From Pirellulimonas nuda (lineage in GTDB: Bacteria; Planctomycetota; Planctomycetia; Pirellulales; Lacipirellulaceae): a stretch of 64,000 nt of DNA. The position numbers and the translations under genes were made by a program. Shown piece by piece: positions 25,780-33,906 of this stretch (the stretch's first letter is position 1; the number at the start of each line of letters is the position of its first letter). The notes below the pieces were generated by a model that saw only the letters and a program-made list of their open reading frames with translations, ran no database searches and was not told the DNA's origin. The stretch covers positions 5,740,905-5,804,904 of the forward strand of contig NZ_CP036291.1 in the NCBI RefSeq assembly GCF_007750855.1. The letters run 5' to 3'.

Positions 25780-26518
25780 GTCCAAGTATCTCCTGACAGA
25801 GCTCGATGTAGGCCCGGGCGCCCCGCGATCGGGGAGCGTAATCGAAGATCGGTTGGCCATGGCTGGGGGCTTCAGCCAGGGCGACGTCCCTCGGAACGAC
25901 GGTCTGGAACACCACGTCCCCGAAGAACCCCCTGACCTCGCGGTCTACCTCTCTTGTCAGTTCCAGGGTGTGGTCGTGCTTGGTGAGCAAGATCCCCCCG
26001 AACTGCAAGCGGGCGTTGCGGCGGCTCATCACGCTCTTGATCAGCTCGATCATCTGCGTGAGCCCCTCCATGGCGAAGTACTCGCACTCCAGCGGCATGA
26101 TCACCTCGTCGCCCGTGGCCAGCGCCGTCTGCGTCAGCGCCCCCAGCGACGGCGGGCAATCGACGAACACCAGGTCGTAAACCGCCAGGCTGGCCGAAAG
26201 GTGCTCCGCCACGCGGCGGCTCTGGTTGTCGTCTACCGTGGCGAGCGCGTCGACGTCGTGGAAGCTGCGGCTGCCGGGCAGCACTTCGAGGCCCGCGTAG
26301 GCCGTGGGTTTCACCGACTCGCGGATCGGCGACTGCTCGACCAGCGGGTGACGGTTGGTCGGCTCGACCCCCAGCGCGCTGGTGGCGTTGCACTGCGGGT
26401 CGAGGTCGACCAGCAGCGTCTTCATCCCCGCGCGCGCGCACCCCGCCGACAGGTTGACGGCGGTCGTGGTTTTTCCGACGCCTCCCTTCTGGTTGGCGAT
26501 GCAGAGGACGCGACCCAT
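25772..26518 (-). CDS. parA: Chromosome partitioning ATPase ParA (Soj)
   Basis: A 248-residue deviant-Walker ATPase. IANQKGGVGKTTTAVNLSAG is the signature P-loop. LLVDLDPQCNATSALG and FVDCPPSLGALT hold the Walker A' and B regions. Length matches chromosomal Soj proteins without the extra N-terminal DNA-binding domain of plasmid ParA. ATG 26518 starts at the first conserved strand. Together with ParB and nearby parS sites it forms the segregation system that moves the replication origin region. Confidence 0.96.
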   Translation of the reverse strand: MGRVLCIANQKGGVGKTTTAVNLSAGCARAGMKTLLVDLDPQCNATSALGVEPTNRHPLVEQSPIRESVKPTAYAGLEVLPGSRSFHDVDALATVDDNQSRRVAEHLSASLAVYDLVFVDCPPSLGALTQTALATGDEVIMPLECEYFAMEGLTQMIELIKSVMSRRNARLQFGGILLTKHDHTLELTREVDREVRGFFGDVVFQTVVPRDVALAEAPSHGQPIFDYAPRSRGARAYIELCQEILGRD

Positions 26519-26624
26519 CAGCGGGGGCGAGGGGTTAGGGGCGAGACTTGAACCAACGAACGATCCGGGATCGTTGCGGGCGGGAGTGTAGGGAAGTCGC
26601 GGGGGGCAGCCCAAGGTCAGTTGC

Positions 26625-26656
26625 CCCCGATTGCTAGCGTGCGGTTAGAATCGGGG
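26625..26656. promoter_or_regulatory. Inverted repeat over the promoter of the first array gene
   Basis: CCCCGATT (26625-26632) and AATCGGGG (26649-26656) are perfect inverted arms 16 bases apart. The right arm overlaps the -10-like TAGAAT (26646-26651) in GCGGTTAGAATCGGG. This 15-base sequence recurs exactly at 29515-29529 before the fourth array gene. The arms could bind a repressor; the repeated 15-mer is more likely a shared promoter. Confidence 0.5.
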
Positions 26657-26673
26657 CAGCAGGAACCGCAGCC

Positions 26674-27558
26674 ATGCCAGAACCGCCGACGACCGACGAC
26701 CCGCGGATCGACCCCCTAAGCGTACGCGCCCAACGCCCCGAAACGACCCTGGACGCCAAGACGGCCGAGCCCGCCTGCGTCGAGCCGCCGGACGGCTGGG
26801 AGCACGTCGGGTTCACGATCGCGTTCGGAGGGGGGGTGTACCTCGGCCTCGGGGCGACGCTGCTGTATGTGGTGTACTTGCTAGCAGACCCCTACGCGAA
26901 ATACCAAAGCCTGAGCTCGCTCGCGACAGCGGCGGCGTTCTTGATCGCTCTCGCTCCGATGGCGATCGTCTTCGGCTTTCTCTTCACGGGCTTCTTTTGC
27001 CTGTGGACCCTGCTGCTCGTAAGGGGAGTGCTCGCGACTCTTGACTGGCGACCGGGGTGGGACCGGCTGGGCGCCTTCGGCGGCGGGCTGGTCGGGCTGA
27101 TCTGCACCGCCTGGCCGCTCGTGCTGCGGCCCATCGACCCCTACCTGAGGAACACGCAGGACGCGGCGATGTTGATCGCGGCCGGCCCCGTACTGGCGAC
27201 GCTCGTCGGTCAGTTTTTCGGAGGGCTAGCCGGGGTCCACATCGTCAAGTCTCAGCGGCTCATCGCGGACCTGCGGGGCTTGTCTGTCAGCGAACCGTGT
27301 CGGGGGCTCCGCGTCTCGATCAAACAGTTGATGGGGGTCACGGCGTGGGTGTGCGTGGGCTTGGGCGCGGCGCGTGCAATGGGCGTGATGAATGCCGAGT
27401 TGCTGGTGCTGCTGAGTGTCTGGTCGCCGCTGCAGTTCTTGTCCGCCAAGCTGATGGTCCGCTGGGCTTGGTTCTTTGACCGGCGGCGCCTCGTGTGGCT
27501 CGGCAGAGAGAAGCCCAGGCACGGGTCGGGACGCGTGCCGCGCCTGGACGCGGGTTGA
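26674..27558 (+). CDS. Array membrane protein 1 (type A)
   Basis: A 294-residue multi-helix membrane protein of unknown function and first of four tandem paralogues. A charged N-terminal tail of about 45 residues leads to PDGWEHVGFTIAFGGGVYLG, where the helices start (four to six predicted). Marks shared with the other copies are WRPGWDRLGAFGGGLVGLIC, GPVLATLVGQFFGGLAGVH and RVSIKQLMGVTAWVCVGLG. Type A copies (1 and 3) share VSIKQL and LQFLSxxLMxR near the end. The shared 15-base promoter-like element lies just upstream. It is divergent from parA. No family name comes to mind. Confidence 0.75.
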   Translation: MPEPPTTDDPRIDPLSVRAQRPETTLDAKTAEPACVEPPDGWEHVGFTIAFGGGVYLGLGATLLYVVYLLADPYAKYQSLSSLATAAAFLIALAPMAIVFGFLFTGFFCLWTLLLVRGVLATLDWRPGWDRLGAFGGGLVGLICTAWPLVLRPIDPYLRNTQDAAMLIAAGPVLATLVGQFFGGLAGVHIVKSQRLIADLRGLSVSEPCRGLRVSIKQLMGVTAWVCVGLGAARAMGVMNAELLVLLSVWSPLQFLSAKLMVRWAWFFDRRRLVWLGREKPRHGSGRVPRLDAG

Positions 27559-27579
27559 GCGATCCAACGGAAACACACC

Positions 27580-28479
27580 ATGCACAACCCGCCCCCCGAC
27601 CCGGCTCAGGAAGACTACTGGGCGCCGCACCAGCTCCCGCCGACGCCCACCACCCCGTACGCGGCCCCGAAGTTCGACGCCCCCGGGGTGTTCGAGAAGC
27701 ACAGGCCCCCCGGCGACGACCCCGATCCGACGGACGACTGGCTCTACCTCGGCGGCAGGATTGCGCTCGCGGGGGGATGCTACCCGCTGGTGCTCCTATG
27801 CCTGATGCTGGTGTGGGGCGGCGTGGTGTTCGCGGCGGAACTAGCGGCCGGCGACGTGCGGTTCGACGTGGACGCCTTTTTGGGGGGAGCGATGCTGATG
27901 CTGAGCATCGCCGTCGCATCTGGCTTGTTCGGGCTCTTCTGGTGCGCCGCGGCCGCGCTCGCGGTGCACGGCGTGGTGGCGCTGGTGCTCCGGTCGCTCC
28001 AGTGGCGGCCGCGCTGGGACCGGCTCGGCACGTTTTGTGGCGGGCTTGTGGCGCTCGTCTGCCTGGGGTGGCCCGCGGTGTTCTTCAATAGTCCGACCCG
28101 TGACGGTTGGACGTTCGACGCGCTGATCTTCTTCGCCGCGGGCCCGGGCCTGGGGACGATCATCGGCCAAGCGTTCGGCGCCGCGGCCGGCATCAGAAAC
28201 CTTGCCGGCCACGGCGTGGCGAAGCGGCTAGAGTACTTCCGCACCGCCGCGCCCCGCGCCGAGCCGTTCCGGTTCTCCTTGATGCAGGCGATGTGGCTGA
28301 CGTTCTGGCTGTGCATCGGGCTGACCCTGCTGCGGGCGACCAACGCGGCGTCCGTGGGCTTGGTCGCCCTGGTTTGCTTGTGGCTCCCCTTTCAAACCGT
28401 GACCGGCATGGCCGTGCTGTGGCTCGCCTGGAGGAGAGAACGCTGGCTGTTGGGGCTGCCCCGCGGCACGCCGGTGTGA
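27580..28479 (+). CDS. Array membrane protein 2 (type B)
   Basis: A 299-residue paralogue of the preceding protein, 21 bases downstream, so probably in one transcript. The N-terminal tail is proline-rich and cytoplasmic-like (about 50 residues), then DDWLYLGGRIALAGGCYPLV opens the membrane part. Shared core: WRPRWDRLGTFCGGLVALVC and FAAGPGLGTIIGQAFGAAAG. Type B features are IRNLAGHGVAKRLEYF, AEPFRFSLMQAMWLTFW and CLWLPFQTVTG, which match copy 4 much more closely than copies 1 and 3. Function unknown. Confidence 0.75.
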   Translation: MHNPPPDPAQEDYWAPHQLPPTPTTPYAAPKFDAPGVFEKHRPPGDDPDPTDDWLYLGGRIALAGGCYPLVLLCLMLVWGGVVFAAELAAGDVRFDVDAFLGGAMLMLSIAVASGLFGLFWCAAAALAVHGVVALVLRSLQWRPRWDRLGTFCGGLVALVCLGWPAVFFNSPTRDGWTFDALIFFAAGPGLGTIIGQAFGAAAGIRNLAGHGVAKRLEYFRTAAPRAEPFRFSLMQAMWLTFWLCIGLTLLRATNAASVGLVALVCLWLPFQTVTGMAVLWLAWRRERWLLGLPRGTPV

Positions 28480-28522
28480 TGGGCCGCGTGAGAGATTAGA
28501 TTGACATCAGGCAGCACCACCA

Positions 28523-29482
28523 ATGTCTCCACACAAGAAGCAAAGCACCGACGCGCCCGAACCCAGCAACGGGTTCGCGAGCGCTGCCCCTGCGTTGGAC
28601 GAGCACAAGCTGGCGCTCGATCTAGCGCAGGTGCGCGCCCAGCGAGCGGAAGCCCGGTCCCGTGTCGGGTTGGACGGGTCGGCGCGGGTCGACCCGGCGG
28701 ACGGCTGGTTGTTCCTCGGCGCCATGATCGCACTCGGCGGGGGCGTCTACCCTTGTGTCGCGACGTTCATCTTCCTGGCGTGGTTCGTCGCGGGCGTCGC
28801 GGTCGGCTGGCTGATGGGCGTTCCGCTGCGGGTCGACTTGCCAGGCTTGTTCGACTTGTTTGCCTTGTTGCCCGCCTTCGTGATTGGGTGCTTCTTTGCG
28901 GGGTTCGTCTCGGTATGGACACTGCTGCTGAGCAAGCTGTTCCTGGCGACCCTGGGCTGGCGGCCGGGGTGGGATCGCCTGGGCGTTGCTCTGGGGGGGC
29001 TCGTCGGGCTTGTTTGCACGGCGTGGCCGATCGCCTCGGGGAGCGCCTTCTTCTCCTTTGAGATGACTTCCGAGTTCTGGGCCTTCCTGGCGTTGGGTCC
29101 CGGCGTAGCGACGCTGGTCGGACAGTTCTTTGGCGCATTGGGGGGCGTCAGGAACCTGAAGGAACAGGAGCTGTTGGACGCGCGGCATGGCCGCGTGAAC
29201 CCGCCGGCGGCCGAGGCCCGGCGCGTCTCGATCAAGCAGCTGCTGCTGATCACGGCCTGGGCGAGCGTCTGCCTGACCGCGGCCAAGGCCGCCGGGCTGA
29301 TGACCGCCGGAACGCTGGGGCTGCTGTGCCTCGCGCCGCCGCTGCAGTTCCTGAGCGGCCGGCTGATGCTGCGGTTGGCGCGGCGATACGATCGGTGGGC
29401 CGACGCGCGGAAAGCACGGCGGCGGAAACGAGCAGTCGCCCGCCCCGAGGCTCAAGCGGCCGCACCCCGCCCAAACGACTGA
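28523..29482 (+). CDS. Array membrane protein 3 (type A)
   Basis: A 319-residue paralogue resembling copy 1 most. The charged tail (LDLAQVRAQRAEARSR) parallels copy 1 (PLSVRAQRPETTLD). PADGWLFLGAMIALGGGVYP starts the membrane part. WRPGWDRLGVALGGLVGLVC, GPGVATLVGQFFGALGGVRN and RVSIKQLLLITAWASVCL match copy 1. It ends in a basic, arginine-rich tail (KARRRKRAVARPEAQ). It begins 43 bases after copy 2. Function unknown. Confidence 0.75.
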   Translation: MSPHKKQSTDAPEPSNGFASAAPALDEHKLALDLAQVRAQRAEARSRVGLDGSARVDPADGWLFLGAMIALGGGVYPCVATFIFLAWFVAGVAVGWLMGVPLRVDLPGLFDLFALLPAFVIGCFFAGFVSVWTLLLSKLFLATLGWRPGWDRLGVALGGLVGLVCTAWPIASGSAFFSFEMTSEFWAFLALGPGVATLVGQFFGALGGVRNLKEQELLDARHGRVNPPAAEARRVSIKQLLLITAWASVCLTAAKAAGLMTAGTLGLLCLAPPLQFLSGRLMLRLARRYDRWADARKARRRKRAVARPEAQAAAPRPND

Positions 29483-29544
29483 ACCGATCCGACATGCGCC
29501 CTTTCCCCGGCGCCGCGGTTAGAATCGGGAGAGGAGCCGCGGCT

Positions 29545-30561
29545 ATGCAACCAGCGCCAACCGCCAACGACGCCAACGACGCCAACGACGAAACCGACCC
29601 GCGGCTAGAGGGCGCCCCGGAGTACCCGTCGCCGCTGTGGGAACCAGCCGGGGTGCGGGCCAAGCGTGGTCAGGTGATCCTCAAGCCCGGGATGGAGGTT
29701 CCTGAGGGTCCTCCCGGACCGCCCCCGGGAAAGTGGACACACCTGGTAGGCATGCTCGCCCTGGCGGGCGCCGCGTACCCGCCGCTCCTTGCGGCGGGGT
29801 TCATCCTGTTCGCGGTCCCTTGGCTGGCACTTACAGAACCGACGTTCGATGTCTACGCCTTGGGCGGCTGCTTGGGGGGCGCCGTGATGTTCGGGGGATG
29901 TGGAGTCTGGGTCGGCTTGATCGTCTCGGCTCTTGTCTCGTCGCTGTTTTGCGCTCTCGTCCGCTTGTATCTGCGTTCTGTGGATTGGACCCCCCGTTGG
30001 GATCGCCTCGGCGTCTTCTGCGGCGGGCTGATCGCGCTCCTCTGCCTGGGTTGGCCCTTTTGTCTGGTGGAGCGCGGATCAGACCCCGGATGGATCATGC
30101 CGGCCGCCCTGGTCTATTTCGCCGCGGGGCCGGGGCTAGGGACGATCGTCGGCCAGTCGTTCGGCGGGTTGGCGGGGATCAACAACCTTGCCGGTCACAC
30201 CTTGGCGGAGCGGACAGAGTTCTTCCAAACCCACCCGCCCCCTGCTGAGCCATTCCGGTTCTCATTGATGCACGCGATGTGGCTAACGACCTGGATCTGT
30301 GTGGGGCTTGGCCTGGCGCGGGTGGCCGGCGCATTCTCCTTCCGCCTGATTGCGCTGGCGTGCCTGTGGCTGCCGTTTCAGATGGTCACCAGCAGCCTAG
30401 TGTTGGCCACCCTGTGGAGTCGCGAGCGGCGTCGCCTCGACGCGTGCGAGCAGCGCCCCCACGTTCCACGTGACACAACCGTCCAACCTCCCCCGTTTCA
30501 CGTGGAACACCAATCCCCCGCAGACTGCGCCCGCGTTTCACGTGGAACATCGGGGAGATGA
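29545..30561 (+). CDS. Array membrane protein 4 (type B) with parS sites in its 3' end
   Basis: A 338-residue paralogue resembling copy 2 most: FAAGPGLGTIVGQSFGGLAG, INNLAGHTLAERTEFF, AEPFRFSLMHAMWLTTW, CLWLPFQMVTS. The N-terminus has a short tandem repeat (NDANDANDE). After the last helix the tail of about 40 residues is unlike copy 2 and its codons contain parS-type sequences (30462-30549). Two of these read as FHVEH and VSRGT. It seems the reading frame has spread over a parS cluster. ATG 29545 lies 15 bases after the repeated GCGGTTAGAATCGGG element, so this copy has its own promoter. Confidence 0.75.
   Translation: MQPAPTANDANDANDETDPRLEGAPEYPSPLWEPAGVRAKRGQVILKPGMEVPEGPPGPPPGKWTHLVGMLALAGAAYPPLLAAGFILFAVPWLALTEPTFDVYALGGCLGGAVMFGGCGVWVGLIVSALVSSLFCALVRLYLRSVDWTPRWDRLGVFCGGLIALLCLGWPFCLVERGSDPGWIMPAALVYFAAGPGLGTIVGQSFGGLAGINNLAGHTLAERTEFFQTHPPPAEPFRFSLMHAMWLTTWICVGLGLARVAGAFSFRLIALACLWLPFQMVTSSLVLATLWSRERRRLDACEQRPHVPRDTTVQPPPFHVEHQSPADCARVSRGTSGR
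30462..30477. promoter_or_regulatory. Degenerate parS-like site
   Basis: CGTTCCACGTGACACA keeps the CACGTG core and the GTTC left half of parS, but the right half deviates at two positions. It sits 32 bases before a near-perfect site, so it may be a weak member of the cluster. Confidence 0.45.
30494..30509. promoter_or_regulatory. parS: parS site (ParB binding)
   Basis: CGTTTCACGTGGAACA. On the other strand it reads TGTTCCACGTGAAACG, matching the bacterial parS consensus TGTTNCACGTGAAACA at all but the last base. parA and parB lie 4 kb away. Confidence 0.88.
30534..30549. promoter_or_regulatory. parS: parS site (ParB binding), second copy
   Basis: An identical CGTTTCACGTGGAACA exactly 40 bases after the first copy, still inside the last codons of array protein 4. 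Two identical sites at fixed spacing strongly support a partition centre. Confidence 0.88.
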
Positions 30562-30565
30562 ACAG

Positions 30566-30637
30566 TAGGGTGCACGCAGTGCACCGGCGGTAGAGTGGTG
30601 GCTGCTGCTGAGGTGCTGGTGCACTGCGTGCACCCTA
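30566..30637. repeat. Perfect 20-bp inverted repeat
   Basis: TAGGGTGCACGCAGTGCACC (30566-30585) and its exact inverse at 30618-30637 enclose 32 bases. It stands between convergent genes (array protein 4 and the DUF1015 gene) and probably terminates both transcripts. Confidence 0.85.
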
Positions 30638-30643
30638 CACGCG

Positions 30644-32008
30644 TTACTCGAGCGGGTTGATCACCAGCCCGCTCAGCACCTTCGGGTAGAAGTAGGTGCT
30701 CTTGGCCGGCATGCGTTCGCCGGCGTTGGAGAGGATGCGGATGTCTTCTACCGTGGCGGGCATGACGATCGCCGCCAGGTTGAAATGGCCCCCGGTGGCC
30801 TGCTGGCCGGTGAGGTCGCGGCCGGTGTCGTCGCCGTGCGTGAGGCCGTGCACCACCTCGTCGATGGCCCGGACGTACTTGGGCGCCGGGGCGTCGGCGG
30901 CCTGCAGCAGCGTGTCAATTATCAGCCGGTGCAGCAGGCTCACCCCCAGCCGCTGCCAGGCGGGGGTGTGGTCGGTGGAGGCCTCGGCCATCCGCTTGCG
31001 GCCGGCGTCCGTGATGCGGCACAGCGTCCACGCCTGGTCGGCCGCGGTGTACAGGGCCAGCGTCCCCTGGTCGTCTTCCATCTCCACCTGCTCCCACACT
31101 CCGGGCGCCCCGCCGGGGCCCGTGCCCGCGGGCTCGTAGGAGAAGCAGTCGCCCAGCTTGGCCTGAAGCTGAGCGGCGCTCATCGCCGGCAGGCCGCGGA
31201 ACAACCGGTGGGTGGGAAGCACGATCATCCCCGGGTCGCTCATCGAGACGCACATCATCAGCACGCTCTGGGCCGGGTGGTCGGCGGGCAGGTCCGTGCC
31301 GTGCTCGGCGCGCCACTCGGCGGCGACCTCGTCGCGGTAGTTGCAGGCGGTCTCGTAGCGGTGGTGGCCGTCCGCGATGTAGAGCGGCAGGTCGGTCATC
31401 AGCGCCGCGAGTTCGTTTTGAACGTCGGGGTCGGTCACCGGCCACAGGCGGTTGAGCACCCCCAGGTGGTCGGTGGCTTCGAGCGCGGTCTGCCCGATGA
31501 TCGCCGTGTCGAGCAGCGTCTGGGCCGCGTTGTCCGGGTCGGGGTAGAGGCCGAAGATCTGCGACAGGTTCGCCCGGCAGGCCCGCCACAGTTTGAGCCG
31601 GTCCGCCTTGGCGCCGCCGTGGGTCTCTTCGTGGGGGTAGACATTGCCCTCGCCAAACCGGGTGAGCCGGCAGCGGCACATGAACCCGCGGCGGGTGAAC
31701 TCGCGCCCCTGCTCCGTGAACTGCTGGTGGTAGACATAGATCGCGGGGTCCCCCTCGGTGAACAGCACCCCGTCGCGTGTCCACGTACGCAGCAGCCGCG
31801 CGGCGCGGGTGTAGCGGTTCTCGCCGTCGTTGTCGCCGGGCTGGTCCTTGTTCAGGATCAGCCGCACCACGTTCTCTGGGTGGCGGTCGTAGAGCTGCTG
31901 TTGCAGTTGGGCGTCGATCACGTCGTACGGCGGGGCGACCACGTCCGAGAGGGCGCCCACGCGGGCGAGGTCGTAACGCTGGCCGCGGAAGGGGGTAAGG
32001 TGCGGCAT
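30644..32008 (-). CDS. DUF1015 family protein
   Basis: A 454-residue cytoplasmic protein of the DUF1015 family, conserved in many bacteria and archaea without an agreed function. The N-terminal box LTPFRGQRYDLARVG, VVAPPYDVID and HPENVVRLIL are diagnostic. LYIADGHHRYETACNYRDE is the most conserved later motif, with candidate metal or catalytic His residues (GHHR). MMCVSMSDPGMIVLPTHRLF also fits. Length is normal for the family. Family members often sit with amino-acid or coenzyme genes, but the neighbours here give no hint. Confidence 0.9.
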   Translation of the reverse strand: MPHLTPFRGQRYDLARVGALSDVVAPPYDVIDAQLQQQLYDRHPENVVRLILNKDQPGDNDGENRYTRAARLLRTWTRDGVLFTEGDPAIYVYHQQFTEQGREFTRRGFMCRCRLTRFGEGNVYPHEETHGGAKADRLKLWRACRANLSQIFGLYPDPDNAAQTLLDTAIIGQTALEATDHLGVLNRLWPVTDPDVQNELAALMTDLPLYIADGHHRYETACNYRDEVAAEWRAEHGTDLPADHPAQSVLMMCVSMSDPGMIVLPTHRLFRGLPAMSAAQLQAKLGDCFSYEPAGTGPGGAPGVWEQVEMEDDQGTLALYTAADQAWTLCRITDAGRKRMAEASTDHTPAWQRLGVSLLHRLIIDTLLQAADAPAPKYVRAIDEVVHGLTHGDDTGRDLTGQQATGGHFNLAAIVMPATVEDIRILSNAGERMPAKSTYFYPKVLSGLVINPLE

Positions 32009-32118
32009 GGGACCGTGGCGGGGGTTCGGGGCGAGGGGCGAGCCCTCAGTTTATGGCGCCCGGCAGAGGGCCGAAATCCCCAGTGCTTTCCCCAAAGCAG
32101 CGGCCTACAATAGTAGGG

Positions 32119-32343
32119 ATGCACCCGAACAAGCACATCCGCGCGGCGATCAAGTACGCCGTCTCGATGGGTTGGAGAGTGAAACAGCCCGCGAGCCACG
32201 CCTACTGCCGGCTGCTTTGTTCGCACGGGCACAGACTCTGCAAGTTCTCCGTTTGGTCGACTCCGCGAAACCCTGAAGATCATGCCCGCGACATCGTGCG
32301 TCGCGTAAACCAATGCCCCGGAGGGTTGCCCGATGACGCCTGA
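32119..32343 (+). CDS. Small HicA-like protein, putative toxin of a two-gene module
   Basis: A 74-residue basic protein. GWRVKQPASHAYCRLLC resembles the HicA core (GWxxxxxxGSHxxx), in which the His is catalytic for RNA cleavage. SVWSTPRNPEDHARDIVRRV is a conserved tail I remember from widespread small bacterial proteins of this kind. ATG 32119 follows TAGTAGGG. Its end overlaps the next gene by 11 bases, an arrangement typical of toxin-antitoxin pairs. Toxin activity is inference from fold similarity and layout. Confidence 0.6.
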   Translation: MHPNKHIRAAIKYAVSMGWRVKQPASHAYCRLLCSHGHRLCKFSVWSTPRNPEDHARDIVRRVNQCPGGLPDDA

Positions 32344-32572
32344 GTTTTACTTGATCCTGAGAAGCGACGACATCGGGGACGACCTCGAAGACGCGGTCTT
32401 CGAGGCCGGCTTCGATGACGCGATGCTCACGATGCGTGCCGGCCACGCGGCCATCTGGGTCTGCCATCGGCCGGGCGAGCTCTCAGCGCTGGTGCGCGAA
32501 GCGCTCGCCCAAGCGAAGCGTGGGGGACTCGAAGTGCTGCACGTCGAGATTGAGAACGAGGTATTCGCTTAG
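32333..32572 (+). CDS. Small acidic protein, putative antitoxin partner
   Basis: A 79-residue acidic protein (FYLILRSDDIGDDLEDAVFEAGFDDAML). The region VFEAGFDDAMLTMRAGHAAIW resembles small partners usually found next to HicA-like proteins, with a short alpha/beta fold and no obvious DNA-binding motif. It starts inside the last codons of the preceding gene (11-base overlap), so translation is coupled. If the pair is a toxin-antitoxin module, this acidic member would be the antitoxin. Confidence 0.6.
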   Translation: MTPEFYLILRSDDIGDDLEDAVFEAGFDDAMLTMRAGHAAIWVCHRPGELSALVREALAQAKRGGLEVLHVEIENEVFA

Positions 32573-32595
32573 CCAAGAGGGCGCCTCTCCCGAAC

Positions 32596-33906
32596 CTACC
32601 CCGCCGGCCAGCCCTCTAGCTCAAACTTCTTCTGCACGTTCGCGGTGTGCTCGCCGTAGTGCCGCTCCATCTGCTGCAACAGTCGCCGCAGCGTCCAGCG
32701 GCTGCCGGGGGCGCGGGCGTCCGGATCGACCCCGTCCAGCAAGTAGGCGAAGCGGCGGACGAAGGCGGCCGAGCGCTCCATCTGGCGCGCCTCTTCGGCG
32801 CCGTCCCAGTCGGGGTGGGCCGGCCGGTACTTGTCCGGCATCTGCGCCGGGTTCAGGTCGATCGCTGCGATCTCTGGATCGAGCGCCGCGTAGATCTGCG
32901 AGAAGAACCCGAGCTGCCGACCCGTCATGTGCTCCGCGTTCCAGCGCGGCGTGTGCGACCCGTTCGGCGGTCGCCAACTCATCTGCTCTTGCGAGAGCTT
33001 GGCGAACACCCCCTGCGAAGCCTCGCCCGCGGACTGCATCCGGTCCATGAGCGCGGCCAGCTCGCCGCTGGGCCGCCACGGCTCGTAGCCCAGCACCACG
33101 ACGCGTGTTGAGGTCTCGTCGTCGCCGTCCGCGGCGCTGACGGCCAGGGTGTTGACCACGGGCCGATCGACCTCCCAGCGGTCACCGACCGCGGCGAGAA
33201 AAGAGTCGATCGGCTCGAGCGGAATCTTCAGCCGGTCGGTCTTGTAGTGGATGGGGACGACGTAGCGCGGGTTGAGTTGTTCGACGATTGTTACTGCCGC
33301 GTCGCTTTCAACACTCAAGATCAGTACATCGACCGTGCCGAGCTGAGCAACTTGTGAGTCAGTGAGCTTCGATTGCCCGAGGTCCCCGCAATGGACGATG
33401 TTCACCCCATCAACAACGATCGAGAACACCGCGGTGGCTCCGCGATCGGCGCCTTGTCGTTCGTCGTGCCAAGCAGAAACGGACCGTACGCCAACAGCGT
33501 CCTTCGATGTCTTGGCTGAGTCCGCTTTGGTATTGCTACGCCAGATCACCTTCGATGTGGTGGGTGGACGGTCGAGCAGGTGATGGAGTTCTCTCACCGC
33601 CCCGGCGTCGTTCAGCCCACGCACGATTACGGGCCCGCCCCCCACGCCGCCGACGTTGTTGTGGTCGGCGTGTTCATGGGTCACGAGCACTAGGTCGGCG
33701 GAGAGCTCGGGCAAGTCGTACCCGATGTCGCCGCCGTACGGATCGATCACCACGGTGAGGTTGCCGAAGGTTTCAACCGAGACCATCCCCTGCCCCCACC
33801 AGCGGACCGCCACCGGCTTGGGGTGGGTGAACTCGGCGGCCGAGTGTTGGGCGGCAGCGAGAAGCATCAAGAGAAGCAGCGCGTTACGAACCACGGTAGA
33901 GCTCAC
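32596..33906 (-). CDS. Exported fusion of a metallo-beta-lactamase-fold domain and a DinB-like domain
   Basis: A 436-residue protein. A signal peptide (ALLLLMLLAAAQHSAA) comes first. An UlaG/YtnP-like MBL domain follows (VDxYGG segment, then LVTHEHADHNNVGG, the metal-binding HxHxDH; later HCGDLG and VVPIHYKTD). After about residue 285 a four-helix DinB_2-like domain begins (FAKLSQEQMSWRPPNGSHTPRWNAEHMTGRQ to RHYGEHTANVQKKFELEGWP), with His residues placed to bind a metal. Both domains are usually separate proteins; their fusion behind a signal peptide is unusual. The GTG at 33906 is the likely start, as it begins the signal peptide, though no clear ribosome binding site is seen. It converges with the small two-gene module. 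Confidence 0.8.
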   Translation of the reverse strand: MSSTVVRNALLLLMLLAAAQHSAAEFTHPKPVAVRWWGQGMVSVETFGNLTVVIDPYGGDIGYDLPELSADLVLVTHEHADHNNVGGVGGGPVIVRGLNDAGAVRELHHLLDRPPTTSKVIWRSNTKADSAKTSKDAVGVRSVSAWHDERQGADRGATAVFSIVVDGVNIVHCGDLGQSKLTDSQVAQLGTVDVLILSVESDAAVTIVEQLNPRYVVPIHYKTDRLKIPLEPIDSFLAAVGDRWEVDRPVVNTLAVSAADGDDETSTRVVVLGYEPWRPSGELAALMDRMQSAGEASQGVFAKLSQEQMSWRPPNGSHTPRWNAEHMTGRQLGFFSQIYAALDPEIAAIDLNPAQMPDKYRPAHPDWDGAEEARQMERSAAFVRRFAYLLDGVDPDARAPGSRWTLRRLLQQMERHYGEHTANVQKKFELEGWPAG

